The notes beneath the pieces are model-generated. The model worked only from the letters and a program-made list of their open reading frames with translations. It ran no database searches and was not told the DNA's origin. Shown here piece after piece: positions 14,965 to 23,034 of a stretch of DNA of 27,562 nucleotides. This DNA comes from JBCCEJ01 sp039030335 (GTDB lineage Bacteria; Pseudomonadota; Gammaproteobacteria; HK1), in the NCBI GenBank assembly GCA_039030335.1, contig JBCCEJ010000079.1, positions 1 through 27,562 on the forward strand, read 5' to 3'. Each line of letters starts with the position of its first letter. Position 1 is the stretch's first letter. The position numbers were made by a program, and so were the translations under genes.

Positions 14965-15870
14965 ATGGACAGCCTGCCGATACGGGCGCGCCGGCTGCCG
15001 TTACGGGTGCGCCTGGCGCTTTGCGTGGTAGTGGGCGCGCTGGTCGCGTGCCTGTTCGCGCCCTGGCTGGCGCCGTACCCGGAGCGCGAGATCCTGCCGA
15101 CCACGGAGTCGTGGGAAGTGGCGTTCTGGTCGCAGCAGTGCGACGAGGCAGGCCGGGCTGAACGGCGCTGCTGGGATGCGTTGAATCTGGACCGATCGCC
15201 AAAGACGTGGCTCGGTACCGATCACCTCGGACGTGATTTGCTAAGCCGCCTCATCTTCGGTGCCAGGAACACCGTCACCATCGCCCTCGCTACTGCGTCG
15301 CTGGCGCTGGCCGTCGGCGTGTCGCTCGGCTTATTCGCGGCGCTGTTGCCGCCTGGCATCGAGCAATGGCTCAGCCGCTTAATGGACGTCGTGCAGGCGG
15401 TTCCGTCGGTCGTCGTTGCCCTCGTCGTGCTCGCCCTGTTAGGCACATCGATCATCAGCCTGACGCTGGTAATTGGTTTGCTCGAGGCCAGTCGGGTCTA
15501 CCGGATCGCGCGCGCGCTCGCGCGGCAGGTCATGCAGGCGCCCTACGTTGAGGCTGCGCGCCTGCGCGGCGAGGGTTATCGCTGGGTAATGTGGCGCGAA
15601 GTCCTGCCGAATGTGCGCGGGCCGTTGCTGGTCGAATTTGGTTCGCGGTTTTGCGGGATCATGTTGTTCACGTGCGCCTTGTCGTTTCTCGGTTTCGGCA
15701 TTCAGCCTCCGGCCGCCGACTGGGCGAGCATGGTCCGGGAAAACGCCGCGGGCATTACCTTCGGCAGCGTCATACCGCTGATGCCGGCCGCCGCGATCGC
15801 GCTGGTAGTCGTCGGCGTGAACGTCCTGGTTGACTGGCTGGCCGATCGGCAGTCAGGCGGTGACTTCTGA
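14965..15870 (+). CDS. ABC transporter permease, DppC/OppC type, without visible partners
   Basis: The 301-residue protein has an N-terminal membrane segment (about 16-35), a periplasmic loop with two Cys, the DppC hallmark GTDHLGRDLLSRLIFGAR (about 84-101) and further membrane helices. The EAA loop reads EAARLRGEGYRWVMWREVLPN (about 196-216), the contact to the ATPase. It belongs to the peptide/nickel/opine uptake permease family. A working importer also needs a DppB-type permease, ATPases and a binding protein; none is present within about 15 kb on either side of it, so the partners must be elsewhere or the gene is an orphan. The ATG has only a weak upstream purine run. The 200 bp upstream hold only a 49-codon reading frame without recognisable content. 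Confidence 0.88.
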   Translation: MDSLPIRARRLPLRVRLALCVVVGALVACLFAPWLAPYPEREILPTTESWEVAFWSQQCDEAGRAERRCWDALNLDRSPKTWLGTDHLGRDLLSRLIFGARNTVTIALATASLALAVGVSLGLFAALLPPGIEQWLSRLMDVVQAVPSVVVALVVLALLGTSIISLTLVIGLLEASRVYRIARALARQVMQAPYVEAARLRGEGYRWVMWREVLPNVRGPLLVEFGSRFCGIMLFTCALSFLGFGIQPPAADWASMVRENAAGITFGSVIPLMPAAAIALVVVGVNVLVDWLADRQSGGDF

Positions 15871-16037
15871 GCGCGGACGGCCGTGGGAAACGCGGGCCGG
15901 ATCGGGATTTCACCGATGTGAGCCGATGCCGACTACGAGACTATCTGGCTGGCGTCCTGGTCTCGCCCCGCTGCCTGATTCGGACATCCACGAGGGTTCG
16001 TCAAACGTCCTTTGTCCATACCTTGGGCAGGGCGATC

Positions 16038-16418
16038 CTACTCCGCCCGCTGAACCTCGACACGGTCGGCGTCGGCAACCCGCACCTCGAAGCCATCGGT
16101 TGTCACGAACATCCGACCGTCGATGCTGCCTTTGCGCGCGCGGTAGGTCGCCACTTCGCCGCTGGATGTGCTGATGACGCGGATGATGACGATCTGCTGG
16201 CCGTCCCGCCATGCGCTGTAGTACCAGATGGCCGATCCCAGTGCGATCACGGCCGCGAAGCCATACGCAGCCGGCCGTACCCAGCGTGGCAGTGGCGCGG
16301 CCGCCGGTACCTGCGTCACGTTGACCACGGGGATCTGCTGCGCGCGACGGCTGCGCCAGCGGGTCACGGTCGCCACGACCGCGATGACCAGCGCCGTAAT
16401 CAGGATCTTGTTCAGCAA
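16038..16418 (-). CDS. Small membrane protein of unknown function
   Basis: A predicted 126-residue protein that I do not recognise. It has a hydrophobic helix at residues 1-19 (ILITALVIAVVATVT), a basic stretch WRSRRAQQ, a second helix at about 49-68 (YGFAAVIALGSAIWYYSAW) and a soluble C-terminal part of about 55 residues with alternating beta-type sequence (QIVIIRVISTS, YRARKGSI, FVTTDGFEVRVAD). This orientation is preferred over the antisense reading frame because it shows two membrane helices and an orderly C-terminus. The start appears to be TTG; no in-frame ATG or GTG lies between an upstream stop and this codon. It is monocistronic, between the permease and the Ada-like gene. Confidence 0.6.
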   Translation of the reverse strand: MLNKILITALVIAVVATVTRWRSRRAQQIPVVNVTQVPAAAPLPRWVRPAAYGFAAVIALGSAIWYYSAWRDGQQIVIIRVISTSSGEVATYRARKGSIDGRMFVTTDGFEVRVADADRVEVQRAE

Positions 16419-16447
16419 AGCTTCGGCTATCCGGTTAGCAGTCCGTC

Positions 16448-16474
16448 ATGCCGCGGCGGGATTCCGCGCGGCAT
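16448..16474. other. Inverted repeat upstream of the Ada-like gene
   Basis: ATGCCGCG (16448-16455) and CGCGGCAT (16467-16474) form a perfect 8-bp stem with an 11-nt loop, in the 249-bp gap between the small membrane protein and the Ada-like gene. It could be a dyad operator for either divergent gene or a hairpin in one leader. No U-run follows. Confidence 0.35.
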
Positions 16475-16667
16475 ATGAAGACCAGCTAACAGTTTAACAG
16501 GGGCGTCGCCGTGCGCAGTCGGGTCGGTCCCGCCCCGCCCGGGTCGCGAGCCGAACCCGCTTCGACCAGCGCAAGAATCGTGTCGTGCGAAAGCGCGCAG
16601 ACCGGTAAATTGCACGTCACAACAGCCGGCGCGGTGCCGGTAGTCCTGGCGAGGTCGAGCGAGCAAA

Positions 16668-17615
16668 ATGCAAACTGCAGATCAGTCCCAAATGGTCAAC
16701 CGATCACCCGTGAACCTTTCTGGCGACAACGACATCTCTGCCGAGCGCGGTACGGCCGTGTCGATGAGCCGCGACTACCGACGTGTCGAGCTGGCGATTC
16801 ACTATCTCTTTCAGCATCGCAGGGAGCAGCCCGAGCTCCACGAGCTGGCGGCAGCGAGCGGGCTGAGTCCGCACTATTTCCAGCGACTGTTCCGGCGTTG
16901 GTCCGGCGTTACGCCCAAGCAGTTGCTCGGCTACCTCACGGTCGCAGACGGCAAGGCGCTGCTCGATGACCGCTGGAGCGTACTCGAGGCGAGCGACGAG
17001 CTGGGGCTGTCCGGACCGGCGCGGCTGCATGACGCTTTCGTCTCGATCGAGGCGATGACGCCCGGGGAGTACAAGAACGGAGGCGCCGGGCTCGACATCC
17101 GCTTTGCGCTTCATCCGTCGCCATTCGGGCCGGTGCTGATCGGTTTCACCGCGCGCGGCATCTGTGTGCTCGAGTTTCTCCCGTCAGACCGCGAGACGGC
17201 GCCTCCAGCAGCTTTGCGTGAGCGCCTGCGGCAACGCTGGCCGGAGGCGTGCATCCGGTACGACCCGGAGGCGGGAGCTGACCTGGTAGCCGGGTTGAGC
17301 CGTGGTGCACCCCAGGGACAGGTCACTCTGCACGTGCGCGGCACGAATTTTCAGATCCAGGTGTGGCGCGCACTGTTGGCCCTGCCGTCGGGGACCGTCA
17401 CTGGCTACAGTGACATCGCACGAGCGATCGGACGCCCGCGCGCGCAGCGCGCGGTCGGCACTGCACTGGCCCGCAATCCGGTGGTCTGGCTGGTGCCTTG
17501 CCATCGAGTTCTGAGAAGCGTCACCGATATTGGTCAGTATCGGTACGGGGCCGAGCGCAAAGGTGCGATGGTCGCGTGGGAATGTGTGCGTGCCGTAGGT
17601 GAAGCGGCGGCCTGA
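16668..17615 (+). CDS. AraC-type regulator fused to O6-methylguanine-DNA methyltransferase (Ada-like, no zinc domain)
   Basis: The 315-residue protein has an AraC-family helix-turn-helix (about 57-90: LHELAAASGLSPHYFQRLFRRWSGVTP) followed by a methyltransferase domain. The latter includes the FQIQVWRALLALPSGTVTGYSDIA segment, an Arg-finger region GRPRAQRAVG, and the active-site PCHRV with acceptor Cys278. It removes alkyl groups from O6 of guanine by irreversible transfer to that Cys. E. coli Ada has an extra N-terminal zinc domain whose Cys38 takes methyl from phosphotriesters and switches on transcription; here only about 35 residues precede the HTH, so that sensor is missing. The alternative start at 16764 would remove most of that tail. 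Bifunctional repair and regulation is the family role, but how regulation would be triggered is unclear. Confidence 0.9.
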   Translation: MQTADQSQMVNRSPVNLSGDNDISAERGTAVSMSRDYRRVELAIHYLFQHRREQPELHELAAASGLSPHYFQRLFRRWSGVTPKQLLGYLTVADGKALLDDRWSVLEASDELGLSGPARLHDAFVSIEAMTPGEYKNGGAGLDIRFALHPSPFGPVLIGFTARGICVLEFLPSDRETAPPAALRERLRQRWPEACIRYDPEAGADLVAGLSRGAPQGQVTLHVRGTNFQIQVWRALLALPSGTVTGYSDIARAIGRPRAQRAVGTALARNPVVWLVPCHRVLRSVTDIGQYRYGAERKGAMVAWECVRAVGEAAA

Positions 17616-17638
17616 GCCGCATCGGTCTTGGTTGTGGA

Positions 17639-17663
17639 CCAGCGCTCGAACATGACGCGCTGG
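17639..17663. terminator. Hairpin between convergent genes, possible bidirectional terminator
   Basis: CCAGCGC (17639-17645) and GCGCTGG (17657-17663) form a perfect 7-bp stem with an 11-nt loop, midway between the stops of the Ada-like gene and the large cyclase gene. The position suits a terminator for both, but no U-run follows on either strand, so this is a weak call. Confidence 0.35.
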
Positions 17664-17773
17664 CGATGGGTGCGGGCAGCATCGCAACTCGCAGGTGCAT
17701 CGGAGACGGCCTCGCACCGCGGGCCCGCCGTGTCGTCCCAAACGCCCGACCGGAGGTGCGCAACCGTTCGGGC

Positions 17774-20700
17774 TCAGCGCGTGGCTGGGGTGACGTCTGC
17801 GCGTGCGTCTGCAACCGATGCGAGGCACGCGGTTGCACCGAGCGATGCAAAAGTCCGGCTGGCCGATGCCAGCAAGCCCTCGGCGCGTCGCGGCTGAAGG
17901 CGCGCCAACGCGAGCTCTGCAAGCGCCGCTTCATAGGGCATGTTGAGTCCGGTGGCCTGGTTCAGCGCAGATTCCAGCTGTTTCTCGGCATCGGCGGGTT
18001 TGCCATTGGCAGCAGCCAGACGGGCCGACAAGGTCAGAGCGCGCGCCTTGACGTTCCAGAATGTCCGCGAGAGCGATCGGAGTTTCCGGGTTGTTCGACG
18101 CGCCCGCGAGACGAGTTCGCGGCGGGGCGGCAGCGCTGCTGCCGGCTGCTCTCCGATCTCGACGAGCGCCACACAGAACTCCGTCGCCGAGGCGAAGTAG
18201 TCCACCCAGTGGTAGCCGCTCGGCGGCTGTCGTGTCACCAGGGCGATGACGGTATCGGCCGCTTCCAGCGCGGCGCCGAGGTGACCTTCGCGCCAGCATG
18301 TCATCATGAGCGCGCGTTGTTTGTCGACGGTGGAGCTGCCGTCCGCATCGGCCGTTTCAATGGCCAGCGCGCGATCCAGCGCGGCACGCGCACCGATCGT
18401 GTCGCCGGCGCCGATGCAGGTATCGACCTCATCGAGCCAGGTCCAGCACTCGATCTGTGTATTGCCCCGATCCACGGCCAGCCGCCGCGCCTCGCGCCAG
18501 GCCGTGGGGGCGTTGGCGAAGTCGCCGCTCGCGAGCAGCACCGTCGAGCGCACCACGAAGGCTTCGGCCATCAGGCTGCGGTCGTCGAGTTGCTGAAGGA
18601 GTTCCATCGCGCGGCCCGAACTCTCGAGCGCGCCGGTCCAGTCGCCGTCCTGCGCCAGCTGGATCGCGCGGATGTGCCAGACGTACCCGGCGGCGGCGTA
18701 TTCGCCGGTTTCAATGGCCATTGACCGGGCTCTGTCGGCGTACTGGCGTCCTGCTTTCTTAAACCCCATCAGGCTGCTTATCACCGCCACGTTTTGCAAC
18801 ATTGCCGCGAGGGGGGCAGACGGTCCCACCCGTTCGCCGACGTTCAACCCGCGCAATGTCGCGTAGAGCAACCGCGGTGCCGGTTCGCCCGCCAGGTAGT
18901 AGATCTGGCCGAGGATCTTGTAGCAGTCCACGGCGCGACCAAGTTCGGGCCGGTGCCCTGCGTTCAATCTCCGCGGCGGCGTGCGTCTGCGATGCAAGAG
19001 CTGTGGGAGCAGGTTGATGAGCAGCGCACCGGCCAGCCCAAACGGGCCAGGCAATGGACGATCCAGCACGCTGACGGCGCGCTCCAGGCTGCGTCTACTA
19101 TCGACGTGAGCACCGCTGAAATACTGGGCCACGCCGAGCCCATGTAACCAGGTGGCTCGCAGCGCGGCGGGCGCGAAAAAAACCTCGCGTCCGCGGTCGT
19201 CTGATGCTCGGCGGCCGGCGCCCTCGAGACAGCGCGAGAAGCAGGCCGCGGCTTCCGAGAAGGCGCCTGCGCGGTTGGCCGCGTGACCGGACCGTCCCAG
19301 GTACCGGCAGCTCAGCTCGAGGTTGCCCGCGCGGTCGGCATGAAACGCGAGCAGCGGGTAGTGAAATGGCAGCTCGGCGCCACTGCGCTGCTCGTACCAG
19401 CGCACCACGCCTTCATGTAAGCCGCTACGCTGGCTTTGCGGCATCAGCGCGTAGATGACGTCGCGGGTAATGACGTGGCGAAACCGAAATGCACTTTCGT
19501 CACCGGACGCTTCCCGCAGCGTCAGGCCTTGGTCGGCCAGTTGTTCCAGCGCACTCAGCACCACGCTGCGCGTTTCCCCGAGTGGCCAGATGGCGCAGAC
19601 AATCTCCGCACTGAAGCGGTGACCCAGAACCGATGCGACCTTGAGGCTGAGTTGCTGCTCAGCCGGCAATCGATCGAATGCGCTCAAGATCGCGCTCTCA
19701 ACCGAGATGGGCAGCTCCTCCAGATCGGCGTCGCCGACCGTGACCCGATCGTCGGTCACTTCGATGTGCCGGTTTGCCACCATCGCCCGCGCAATCTCCT
19801 CGGCGTAGAAAGGATTGCCTTCGGAGCGCCGGGTCACGCGCATGACAAATTCGTCGGGCACCTCGGTAACGCCAAGCTGTGCGCGCAGCAGTGCACCGAT
19901 TTCCGCCGATTCCAACGGATTCAGCGTAAGCACCTGATCGGCCTGCTCCCTGAGCGCGGTGACAGATTCGTCGCCGTCCGGACGCGACGTCATCAGCAGG
20001 GCGCCGGCCGGCCGCTGGCGCATCACCGCATGAAGCAGGGCGAGCGAACTGGGGTCCATGAAATGCAGGTCATCCATGATGATGAGCGAAGGTCTGAGCG
20101 CCAGATACCGGGTCAGCAATGTGAGCAGCACAGTGCGTGTGTTGAATTCGCGCACTTCCCCGTGCATGTCCGCTGTCAGCGGGTTGTCCGGCAGCAGCAC
20201 CGGCGCGACCACGCTCGCAAGAGGTGAAAGCCTCGGGTCGATACCGGCCGCGCGCACCTGCCGGGCAAGCGTCGCCGCGAAACCATCCGTGCCTGAGTCG
20301 CGTGGTGGCAGTACCGTGCTGAACAGCGCGCGCCACGGAAAGTAGGGCGTGCGCTGTTCGAACGAGTCGCCATGTCCCTCGAGAACGTGCAGGCCAACCC
20401 GGTTTGCCGTGTGAATGGCCGAACGCGCAAGGTTCGATTTACCGAGCCCGGCATCAGCCTCTATGTAGATCGACGGCGTCGGCCGTTCCGTGGCGGTAGC
20501 GCCGGACAACATGCGTGACAGTGCAGCGCGCTCGGATTCACGCCCAAACACCGCGGCTGCGGGCGGCTCCGATGCGTGCGGCTCTGGTCGAAAAGCAGTT
20601 TCCGGACGCTCGTCCGTTCGGGCCCTGGTATCACCTGAGCGCGCGAATCTGAACGGCCCGCGCGCCGCTTGCACGGTAGCGGCGTCGCACGCGATGCCCT

Positions 20701-21988
20701 GTTCGATGCTGTCCATCAGCCGTGCGGCCCGATTGATGACTTCACCACGCAGCAGATACTCGCGCCTCAGATGGCTGCCGAAGCTGCCGCAGATCACGCG
20801 GCCGGTAGCGATACCGCAGCTATGCCTGATGCTCAGCTGGTCCAGGCGCCGCTCGAGCTCCAACGCCGCCAGGACCGCCCGAGCGGCGCCGTCTTCGTGA
20901 ACCATCGGCGGCAGTCCGAAGACTCCCAGCAGCACGATGCCCTTGTCGTCTACGTCGACTTTGACACTACCTTCGAAACGACCCAGAACTTCCTGAAACG
21001 TGCGCACTGCGCCGTCGGTTTGTCCGCTCGAAAGCTGGCCTGCGACGCCCAGACTTGCGAGGTCGGTAATGAGCGCCGTCACCGCGCGGGACTCCGCCAG
21101 CCAGTTTGGGTCCGGCAAATGAACCTGTGCACGCACGGCGTCCGGGATGTAAGGCCGGAGCAGCCGTTCGAGTGATGAAGAGTGCTCCACAGGCGCCAGA
21201 GGCACAGGCGCTGAGGTCGGTGCGACCTTCACCAACCGATGTAGTCGTCCGGGCAGAGGGTCCGCACTCGCCTGTTCGCCGAGAGCCGTGACGACGGCCT
21301 CCGGAGCGACGACGGTACCTGGTTCAGCATCCTTCTCGCTCAAAATGGCCTGGCGGAGCGCATCGCCCAGCGTGACCAGCTGCCAGCGGTCGCGGTAACC
21401 CCCCAAGAACGCGGTGACCAGTTCTCCCGCACCCACCCCTATGCGCAGGCGGAAGTGCCGGCCGAGCCCGGCCTCGCGGTCGTGGAGTTGATCCTGCACC
21501 GTCAGACCCGCGTGGACCGCCCACGCTGTCGCCAGGCTGAGCGGGACAGAGTCAGACACTGGCCAGTAGCAAAGGAATGCGTCGCCCGCGATGTACAGCA
21601 CATCTCCGCCGGCTGCGGTCACGATCGCGACGAAGTCGGAGAAGTAAGCGTTCATGCTCCAGGTGAACTGCTCGAGTCCACTTGCTCCAGCCGCCGCGAA
21701 ATGCTGCGCGATCGCGGTCGAACCTTCGAGATCGCCCAGCAAGACGGCTGCCCGCTGAGTCTCCCAGACGGCCTGGTCGGTGATCGCGCCGCTCGCCATC
21801 CGCGCCTGCACGAGTCGCGGCACATAGCTCACGGTCGCGTGTCCGGCGCCAGCGGGGCTCACGCCAGCCGACTCTCGGTTCTCTGGCGCGCGGCCATCGG
21901 GTAATCCGTGATCTGGGGTCGGTGTCATCCTATCAAGCGCGTCGGCGGTGGGGAACGCGAGCGGCCTGCCGGGTCTGACCGGTGGCAT
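17774..21988 (-). CDS. Soluble-adenylyl-cyclase-like protein: two class III cyclase domains, P-loop NTPase, helical repeats
   Basis: 1404 residues. Cyclase domain 1 (about 78-240) has both metal-binding Asps: D86 in GDLEGST and D136 in YIAGDAFLCYW. Domain 2 (about 301-445) has the other half-site, GEVINRAARLM, with N419 and R423 in the transition-state Asn/Arg positions, preceded by CGIATGRVICGSFGSHLRREY. An AAA/STAND-type NTPase follows: Walker A ADAGLGKS (511-518) and Walker B LIIMDDLH (635-642). The remaining 700 residues read as TPR-like helices. No C-terminal HTH is present, so it is not a MalT/LuxR regulator. The order and local sequence match mammalian soluble adenylyl cyclase (ADCY10). 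Lys95, Arg176 and Thr405 of that enzyme appear to be Tyr132, Ile and Leu412. ATP cyclisation is predicted but unproven. The start is uncertain (21988, or 21928); neither has a good ribosome site. Confidence 0.88.
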   Translation of the reverse strand: MPPVRPGRPLAFPTADALDRMTPTPDHGLPDGRAPENRESAGVSPAGAGHATVSYVPRLVQARMASGAITDQAVWETQRAAVLLGDLEGSTAIAQHFAAAGASGLEQFTWSMNAYFSDFVAIVTAAGGDVLYIAGDAFLCYWPVSDSVPLSLATAWAVHAGLTVQDQLHDREAGLGRHFRLRIGVGAGELVTAFLGGYRDRWQLVTLGDALRQAILSEKDAEPGTVVAPEAVVTALGEQASADPLPGRLHRLVKVAPTSAPVPLAPVEHSSSLERLLRPYIPDAVRAQVHLPDPNWLAESRAVTALITDLASLGVAGQLSSGQTDGAVRTFQEVLGRFEGSVKVDVDDKGIVLLGVFGLPPMVHEDGAARAVLAALELERRLDQLSIRHSCGIATGRVICGSFGSHLRREYLLRGEVINRAARLMDSIEQGIACDAATVQAARGPFRFARSGDTRARTDERPETAFRPEPHASEPPAAAVFGRESERAALSRMLSGATATERPTPSIYIEADAGLGKSNLARSAIHTANRVGLHVLEGHGDSFEQRTPYFPWRALFSTVLPPRDSGTDGFAATLARQVRAAGIDPRLSPLASVVAPVLLPDNPLTADMHGEVREFNTRTVLLTLLTRYLALRPSLIIMDDLHFMDPSSLALLHAVMRQRPAGALLMTSRPDGDESVTALREQADQVLTLNPLESAEIGALLRAQLGVTEVPDEFVMRVTRRSEGNPFYAEEIARAMVANRHIEVTDDRVTVGDADLEELPISVESAILSAFDRLPAEQQLSLKVASVLGHRFSAEIVCAIWPLGETRSVVLSALEQLADQGLTLREASGDESAFRFRHVITRDVIYALMPQSQRSGLHEGVVRWYEQRSGAELPFHYPLLAFHADRAGNLELSCRYLGRSGHAANRAGAFSEAAACFSRCLEGAGRRASDDRGREVFFAPAALRATWLHGLGVAQYFSGAHVDSRRSLERAVSVLDRPLPGPFGLAGALLINLLPQLLHRRRTPPRRLNAGHRPELGRAVDCYKILGQIYYLAGEPAPRLLYATLRGLNVGERVGPSAPLAAMLQNVAVISSLMGFKKAGRQYADRARSMAIETGEYAAAGYVWHIRAIQLAQDGDWTGALESSGRAMELLQQLDDRSLMAEAFVVRSTVLLASGDFANAPTAWREARRLAVDRGNTQIECWTWLDEVDTCIGAGDTIGARAALDRALAIETADADGSSTVDKQRALMMTCWREGHLGAALEAADTVIALVTRQPPSGYHWVDYFASATEFCVALVEIGEQPAAALPPRRELVSRARRTTRKLRSLSRTFWNVKARALTLSARLAAANGKPADAEKQLESALNQATGLNMPYEAALAELALARLQPRRAEGLLASASRTFASLGATACLASVADARADVTPATR

Positions 21989-22032
21989 TCAACGCGTGAT
22001 CGGGCAGTCAGCATCCAGTACCCTTAAGGCGT

Positions 22033-22038
22033 TACAAT
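22033..22038 (+). promoter_or_regulatory. Possible -10 element of the cyclase-FHA gene
   Basis: TACAAT lies 34 bp upstream of the ATG at 22072, in the 83-bp divergent gap. The sequence 17 bp before it (AGCATC) is a poor -35, so an activator may be needed. GGAG (22063-22066) is the ribosome site. Confidence 0.35.
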
Positions 22039-22071
22039 CGGTTCGGCTGACGGCGACTCGACGGAGTACAG

Positions 22072-22986
22072 ATGGCAGACGCAGAAAGTTCGAAACCCTC
22101 TGAAGTTACAGTACTTTTTGCGGACGTGGTGGGCAGCACGAAGCTCTACGAAGAACACGGCGATGCAAACGCCCGGGAAGCGCTGTCCCATTGCGTCCAG
22201 GTAATGCTCGCGGTCACTGAGCGCTTCAAGGGCCGGCTGAAGAAGACGATCGGTGATGAGATCATGATCGCCTTCGATCAGCCTGTACACGCGGTACTCG
22301 CATCGAACGAGCTTCATATCGCCGTGCGCAATGCGAGCGAGGCGGGCGAGTTCGTCACCGGCGCGCTGCGCATCAAGGTCGGATTCCATCACGATGCGGG
22401 CGACGAGACCGATGACGATGTCAAAGGCCCGGCAGCACGGATTGCGCAACAGGTGATCGGTTGCTCGAAAGCGGATCAGATCCTGGTTACCAAGTCATCA
22501 CTTTCCGACGTTCCGGCGGCCATGTCATCGAGTACTCGCTATTTCGATATCGTGCCGGCCGAAGGTACCGGCGAAGAGCTGGAAATCGTCGAGATGATCT
22601 GGGAGGTCTCGGACGCCACGCAGATGGTCGGCACACCCACGCGCGCGCCGCAGCAAGTCGTGGAACGGAGTCTGACGTTGCACTATGAAGGTCGCACGAT
22701 CGAGATGGGTAAAGACAACCCGTCGCTGACGGTCGGTCGCGTGGATAGCAACGATCTGATGGTCCCAACCGACCTGACGTCCAGAAATCACGCGGAGATC
22801 GAGTACCGCAACGGACACTTTCATCTGACTGACATGAGTTCTAATGGCACCGTGGTCGTGGATCAGAATGGACAGGAGCAGCAACTTCGTCGCGAAGGCA
22901 CGATGCTCCGTGATGAAGGTCGGATCTGCTTCGGCGGCATTCCAGTCGATAATCCCACCGGACTGGTTGATTTCAAAGTCGATTAG
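22072..22986 (+). CDS. Class III cyclase-homology domain fused to FHA domain
   Basis: A 304-residue soluble protein. The cyclase-homology domain (about 10-180) begins VTVLFADVVGSTKLYEEHG with metal Asp D18 and has D62 in KKTIGDEIMIAF. The later motif, normally GPAVNxAAR, reads GPAARIAQQ, so the catalytic Asn and Arg positions are Arg123 and Gln127; a homodimer would lack transition-state residues. The FHA domain (about 215-290) is canonical: VGR (221-223), SRNHAEI (237-243), SSNGT (256-260), and should bind phosphothreonine peptides. It is divergent from the large sAC-like cyclase. It may serve as a nucleotide or protein sensor or as a regulatory partner and not as an enzyme. GGAG precedes the ATG. 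The next three genes follow closely on the same strand. Confidence 0.9.
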   Translation: MADAESSKPSEVTVLFADVVGSTKLYEEHGDANAREALSHCVQVMLAVTERFKGRLKKTIGDEIMIAFDQPVHAVLASNELHIAVRNASEAGEFVTGALRIKVGFHHDAGDETDDDVKGPAARIAQQVIGCSKADQILVTKSSLSDVPAAMSSSTRYFDIVPAEGTGEELEIVEMIWEVSDATQMVGTPTRAPQQVVERSLTLHYEGRTIEMGKDNPSLTVGRVDSNDLMVPTDLTSRNHAEIEYRNGHFHLTDMSSNGTVVVDQNGQEQQLRREGTMLRDEGRICFGGIPVDNPTGLVDFKVD

Positions 22987-23034
22987 CGCTGTCGACCGCG
23001 GCGCGCTGGTGCAACGCCGTTCACTATCGACCGC

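Noticed and set aside
15918..16478. A 186-codon plus-strand frame overlapping the small membrane protein.
   Set aside because: The antisense frame shows two orderly membrane helices and a structured tail, whereas this one reads as random Arg/Ser/His-rich sequence.
17666..18724. A 352-codon plus-strand frame opposite the C-terminal part of the large cyclase.
   Set aside because: It is an antisense shadow; the minus-strand frame is continuous for 1404 codons with recognisable domains.
17774..21988. Interpretation of the large protein as a MalT/LuxR-type transcription factor.
   Set aside because: There is no helix-turn-helix at the C-terminus, and the N-terminal tandem cyclase domains fit the sAC family.
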